Position numbers and translations under genes: made by a program. The notes under the pieces are model-generated. The model made no database searches and was not told the DNA's origin. It saw nothing but the letters and a program-made list of their open reading frames with translations. Source: Paracoccaceae bacterium (GTDB lineage Bacteria > Pseudomonadota > Alphaproteobacteria > Rhodobacterales > Rhodobacteraceae). Taken from it: a stretch of 7,803 nucleotides of DNA. The stretch covers positions 1 through 7,803 of the forward strand of contig JALSHL010000320.1 in the NCBI GenBank assembly GCA_026982255.1. Reading direction: 5' to 3'. This document shows positions 5,595 through 7,803 of this stretch, in pieces; within the stretch, counting starts at the first letter, position 1; each line of letters begins with the position of its first letter.

Positions 5595-7102
5595 GGGCGA
5601 TACTCCGGCAGGACATCGGGCAGGGGGTTGCTCTCCGACATCGGGATCGAGACGGAGCCATACTGCACGATCCGGCAATGATGCCGTTTCAGCGCCCGCG
5701 GATGGTCCACCCCGCAGGAATGGGCGATGATCCCGCTGCCGTAGCGGATCTTGCCGACGAAATTCTTCACCCGCTCGGCTTTTTCCAGCGGCACCAGCCC
5801 CTTTTGCAGCCGCTCGTCATGGGTGGTGATACCGGTCGGGCAGGTGTTCTTGTTGCACTTCAGCGACTGGATACAGCCGAGCGCGAACATGAACCCGCGT
5901 GCCGAGGTCACGAAGTCCGTGCCGGCGCAAAACGCCCATGCCACCTCTGCCGGAGTCACCAGCTTGCCCGAGGAAATCACCTTGATCCGCTCGCGCAAGC
6001 CATATTTCACCAGCACATCGACCACCATCGGCAGGGCCTCTTTCAACGGCAGTCCGACGTTGTCCATCAATGGCATCGGCGCCGCCCCTGTGCCGCCGTC
6101 GCCCCCGTCCACGGTGATGAAATCCGGCGCGCTCTCGATTCCGCGCGCGTGGACTTCGCGGCACATTTCCTCCAGCCAGCCATCCCCCGCGATCACCGTC
6201 TTGAACCCGGTCGGCAGGCCGGAAACGCCGCGCACATGGTTGATGAAATCGAGCATCTCCGCCACGTTGTCGATCTCCGGATGCCGGTTTGGCGAAATCG
6301 AGGCCTCGCCCGCCGGAATTCCACGCACCGTTGCGATTTCCTCGGTCACCTTGACCGCAGGCAGGATACCGCCCTTGCCGGGCTTGGCCCCCTGACTCAT
6401 CTTCACCTCGATCATTTTCACCTCGGGGTGGGCGGCGACCTTCGCCAGCTTGTCGTCATCCAGCCCGCCGTCGGCATTGCGCACGCCGTATTTCGCCGTG
6501 CCGATCTGGAAAACGATGTCGCAACCGCCCTCCAGATGGAACGGAGACAGCCCGCCTTCGCCGGTATTCAGCCAGCATCCGGCCTTCTTCGCTCCGACCG
6601 ACAGTGCCCGCACCGCCGGTTTCGACAGGGCGCCGAAGCTCATGCCGGAAATGTTGATGATCGACGGTGCCGCATAGGGTTCGCGCGCATAGGGACCAAT
6701 CACCACCGGCGGAGCCTCGTGCGCCTCTTCGTCCATTTTCGGAAACGGGCAGTTGACGAAAATCGGCGTGCCGGGAATGGTCAGCGACTTGGTGGAGCCG
6801 AAAGCGATGGTATTGTCCTTCCCGCCCGAGGATTTCGCGATCCAGTCCCGCTCGGCGCGGTTGAACGGCATTTCCTCGCGATCCATGGCAAAGAAATACT
6901 GCCGGAAAAACTCGCCGAGCGTGGAAAACAGATACCGGAACCGCCCCAGCACCGGATAGTTGCGCCGCACCGCGTCGTGGCTTTGATGCGAGTCGATGAA
7001 ATACAGGACAATCACCGCCAGCAGCACAAGGCCGATGGCAAAAACCAGCGCAATGGCCAGCCCGTTTATGACCGGATAGAGCGGCCCGCCGAACAGATCC
7101 AT
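5591..7102 (-). CDS. Membrane-anchored FMN-binding glutamate synthase-family protein
   Basis: A 503-residue protein with one N-terminal transmembrane helix (about 11-36), then a domain matching the central and FMN/2-oxoglutarate-binding part of glutamate synthase large subunit. Visible features are INISGMSFGALSKPAV (149-164), AKPGKGGILPAVKV (239-252), the flavin-binding loop TVDGGDGGTGAAP (330-342) and SSGKLVTPAEVA (377-388). CIQSLKCNKNTCPTG has cysteines 410, 416 and 421 in the C-x5-C-x4-C pattern that ligates the 3Fe-4S cluster. The glutaminase N-terminal domain (catalytic Cys1) and the C-terminal GXGXG domain of true GOGAT are both missing, so it cannot be a complete glutamate synthase. 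An oxidoreductase role is likely but its substrate is not known. The ATG at 7100..7102 has AGGAG 7 nt upstream. The stop overlaps the selO start by 4 bp, so the two are co-translated. Confidence 0.93.
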   Translation of the reverse strand: MDLFGGPLYPVINGLAIALVFAIGLVLLAVIVLYFIDSHQSHDAVRRNYPVLGRFRYLFSTLGEFFRQYFFAMDREEMPFNRAERDWIAKSSGGKDNTIAFGSTKSLTIPGTPIFVNCPFPKMDEEAHEAPPVVIGPYAREPYAAPSIINISGMSFGALSKPAVRALSVGAKKAGCWLNTGEGGLSPFHLEGGCDIVFQIGTAKYGVRNADGGLDDDKLAKVAAHPEVKMIEVKMSQGAKPGKGGILPAVKVTEEIATVRGIPAGEASISPNRHPEIDNVAEMLDFINHVRGVSGLPTGFKTVIAGDGWLEEMCREVHARGIESAPDFITVDGGDGGTGAAPMPLMDNVGLPLKEALPMVVDVLVKYGLRERIKVISSGKLVTPAEVAWAFCAGTDFVTSARGFMFALGCIQSLKCNKNTCPTGITTHDERLQKGLVPLEKAERVKNFVGKIRYGSGIIAHSCGVDHPRALKRHHCRIVQYGSVSIPMSESNPLPDVLPEYRP

Positions 7103-7165
7103 GATATGTCTCCTGTATCACTCTACGGGATAGTAGTGCTACAGCGTGATTTATACGAGGGCAGA
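7103..7165 (-). promoter_or_regulatory. Leader of the glutamate synthase-like gene: RBS and possible -10
   Basis: This 63-bp gap follows the acyltransferase stop. On the minus strand AGGAG (7110..7114) lies 7 nt before the ATG and is a clear ribosome binding site. A TATAAA (7150..7155) could be a -10 element giving a leader of about 40 nt, but no good -35 is found at the right distance. An inverted repeat ATCAC/GTGAT (7117..7121 and 7146..7150) with an inner CTAC/GTAG could fold, but it lacks a T-run and is not a convincing terminator. The RBS is solid; the promoter is weak. Confidence 0.4.
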
Positions 7166-7678
7166 CTAGAGAAAATCTTCGTTTTTCAGGATCAGGGCCT
7201 TACCCGAGGGGCGCTCGAAGTCGATATGAACGATCTTCCGCGTGTTGTTTTTCCCGCTCACCCGCCGAAAGATGAATTCCTTCTCGGCAAAATTTCCCGG
7301 AATCATGATCCAGCGGACCATTGCCGTAGTCAAACCCTTATAAGGAGCGATCATATCGATCAGCCACAGCCGCTCGCCGGAGTTCCAGTCGTCCGGTCCG
7401 AGAGGTTCACCGGAGACGTATTTTTTCTCCGCCTCGGGGCTTAGCCATGCCCAGGTGAAAAGACCACGGGGAACTTCGTCGAACCGGAAGATCCTGAATT
7501 GCCCCAACGCAATTACCATCTCGAAGGCTTCGCGGAAGCCTGCTATGCTGATGCCCTGATGTCGCTGGCTACGCATTGCCAGATAAATGAAATCGCCATA
7601 AATCCGCATGGCTTCGGGCGAGGGAGACGCAATGCGATCGGCAACGGGCCGTATCTTGCCAGATTTGCTCCGGGCCAT
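7166..7678 (-). CDS. Toxin-activating lysine acyltransferase (HlyC/RTX-C family)
   Basis: A 170-residue cytosolic protein, the same length as E. coli HlyC, of the family that moves a fatty acyl group from acyl-ACP to internal lysines of an RTX protoxin. The pattern GDFIYLAMRSQRHQG (28-42) matches the HlyC segment with the catalytic histidine (here His40). TWAWLSPEAEKKY (75-87) and DDWNSGERLWLIDMIAPY (96-113) match the core, with Asp108 as the expected catalytic aspartate. The His-Asp spacing of 68 is one less than in HlyC (H23, D92). The C-terminus is basic and diverged. The ATG has AGAAGG (7687..7692) 8 nt upstream, lying inside the previous gene, whose TAG ends one base before the ATG, so the two are coupled. 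The substrate is probably that upstream protein, but only its tail is in the window. No type I secretion genes are visible. Confidence 0.9.
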   Translation of the reverse strand: MARSKSGKIRPVADRIASPSPEAMRIYGDFIYLAMRSQRHQGISIAGFREAFEMVIALGQFRIFRFDEVPRGLFTWAWLSPEAEKKYVSGEPLGPDDWNSGERLWLIDMIAPYKGLTTAMVRWIMIPGNFAEKEFIFRRVSGKNNTRKIVHIDFERPSGKALILKNEDFL

Positions 7679-7679
7679 T

Positions 7680-7803
7680 CTAGAAACCTTCTCTCGATAT
7701 ATCGATCAGCCCCGCCTCTGAGGTTTTGAGCACCATCCGTGCCGTATTGCCATAGCTCCCGGAGGCAGTTGCCAATTGCGGGAGGATCTGTATCAGCTCG
7801 GCA
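7680..7803 (-). CDS. 3' end of an unidentified gene, candidate RTX-type substrate of the acyltransferase
   Basis: On the minus strand a frame runs from the window edge to TAG (7680..7682). Its last 40 residues begin AELIQILPQLATASGSYGN, continue TARMVLKTSEAGL and end IDISREGF. Its stop is one base from the acyltransferase ATG, and it carries that gene's ribosome binding site, which supports it being a real co-translated gene. The first part could form an amphipathic helix followed by a small-residue Ser/Gly segment, loosely like type I secretion C-termini. No glycine-rich nonapeptide repeats fall in the visible part. The RTX identification rests on the neighbour alone. Confidence 0.6.
   Translation of the reverse strand, partial: AELIQILPQLATASGSYGNTARMVLKTSEAGLIDISREGF

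Noticed and set aside
5595..5678. A 28-codon upstream extension of selO
   Set aside because: The GTG at 5592..5594 has a good ribosome binding site and yields the family's usual N-terminus; the extension overlaps the upstream gene and has shadow-like sequence.
7117..7150. Inverted repeat ATCAC/GTGAT as a rho-independent terminator after the acyltransferase gene
   Set aside because: The stem is short and interrupted, the loop is large and no T-run follows on the minus strand.
5558..7444. A 628-codon open frame on the plus strand antisense to selO, the glutamate synthase-like gene and the acyltransferase
   Set aside because: It crosses three well-identified genes and their gaps, is rich in Arg, His, Gln and Pro as is typical of antisense frames in GC-rich DNA, and shows no recognisable domain.

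Overview
The window looks like chromosomal DNA of an alphaproteobacterium, most likely Rhodobacterales (Roseobacter/Rhodobacter-like). This rests on the high GC content, the tRNA-Met sequence and its TTGAC-N17-TAAATA promoter, and the gene families present. It is an inference, since no taxonomic marker could be searched. Gene density is high. Everything except a 28-codon gene tail at the left edge lies on the minus strand, so transcription runs from right to left.

In order of transcription: (a) At the right edge is the last 40 codons of an unidentified gene. One base after its stop begins a 170-aa toxin-activating lysine acyltransferase (HlyC/RTX-C family). The unfinished gene may therefore encode an RTX-type protein, but its repeats, if any, lie outside the window. 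(b) After a 63-bp gap comes a two-gene unit: a membrane-anchored, FMN-binding glutamate synthase-like protein that keeps the 3Fe-4S cysteines, and selO, a Fic-unrelated pseudokinase AMPylase. Their stop and start codons overlap as GTGA. (c) After 81 bp comes a three-gene cluster: an ArnT/PMT-like GT-C glycosyltransferase, a cis-prenyltransferase of the UppS family, and a second GT-C enzyme clearly paralogous to the first. (d) A tRNA carrying anticodon CAT follows, with its own good promoter, and it converges with the tail of an unidentified plus-strand gene.

Part (c) is the most interesting. The usual uppS context (frr-uppS-cdsA-dxr) is absent. Instead a polyprenyl diphosphate synthase sits between two paralogous enzymes of a class that uses polyprenyl-phosphate-linked sugars. 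This suggests a dedicated lipid-carrier plus glycosyl-transfer module for envelope glycan or lipid modification; the sugar and acceptor cannot be read from the sequence. In part (b) two redox-associated proteins are translationally coupled. No mobile element, CRISPR array or frameshifted gene was seen. Intergenic gaps are all short; the longest (186..276) contains the tRNA promoter.
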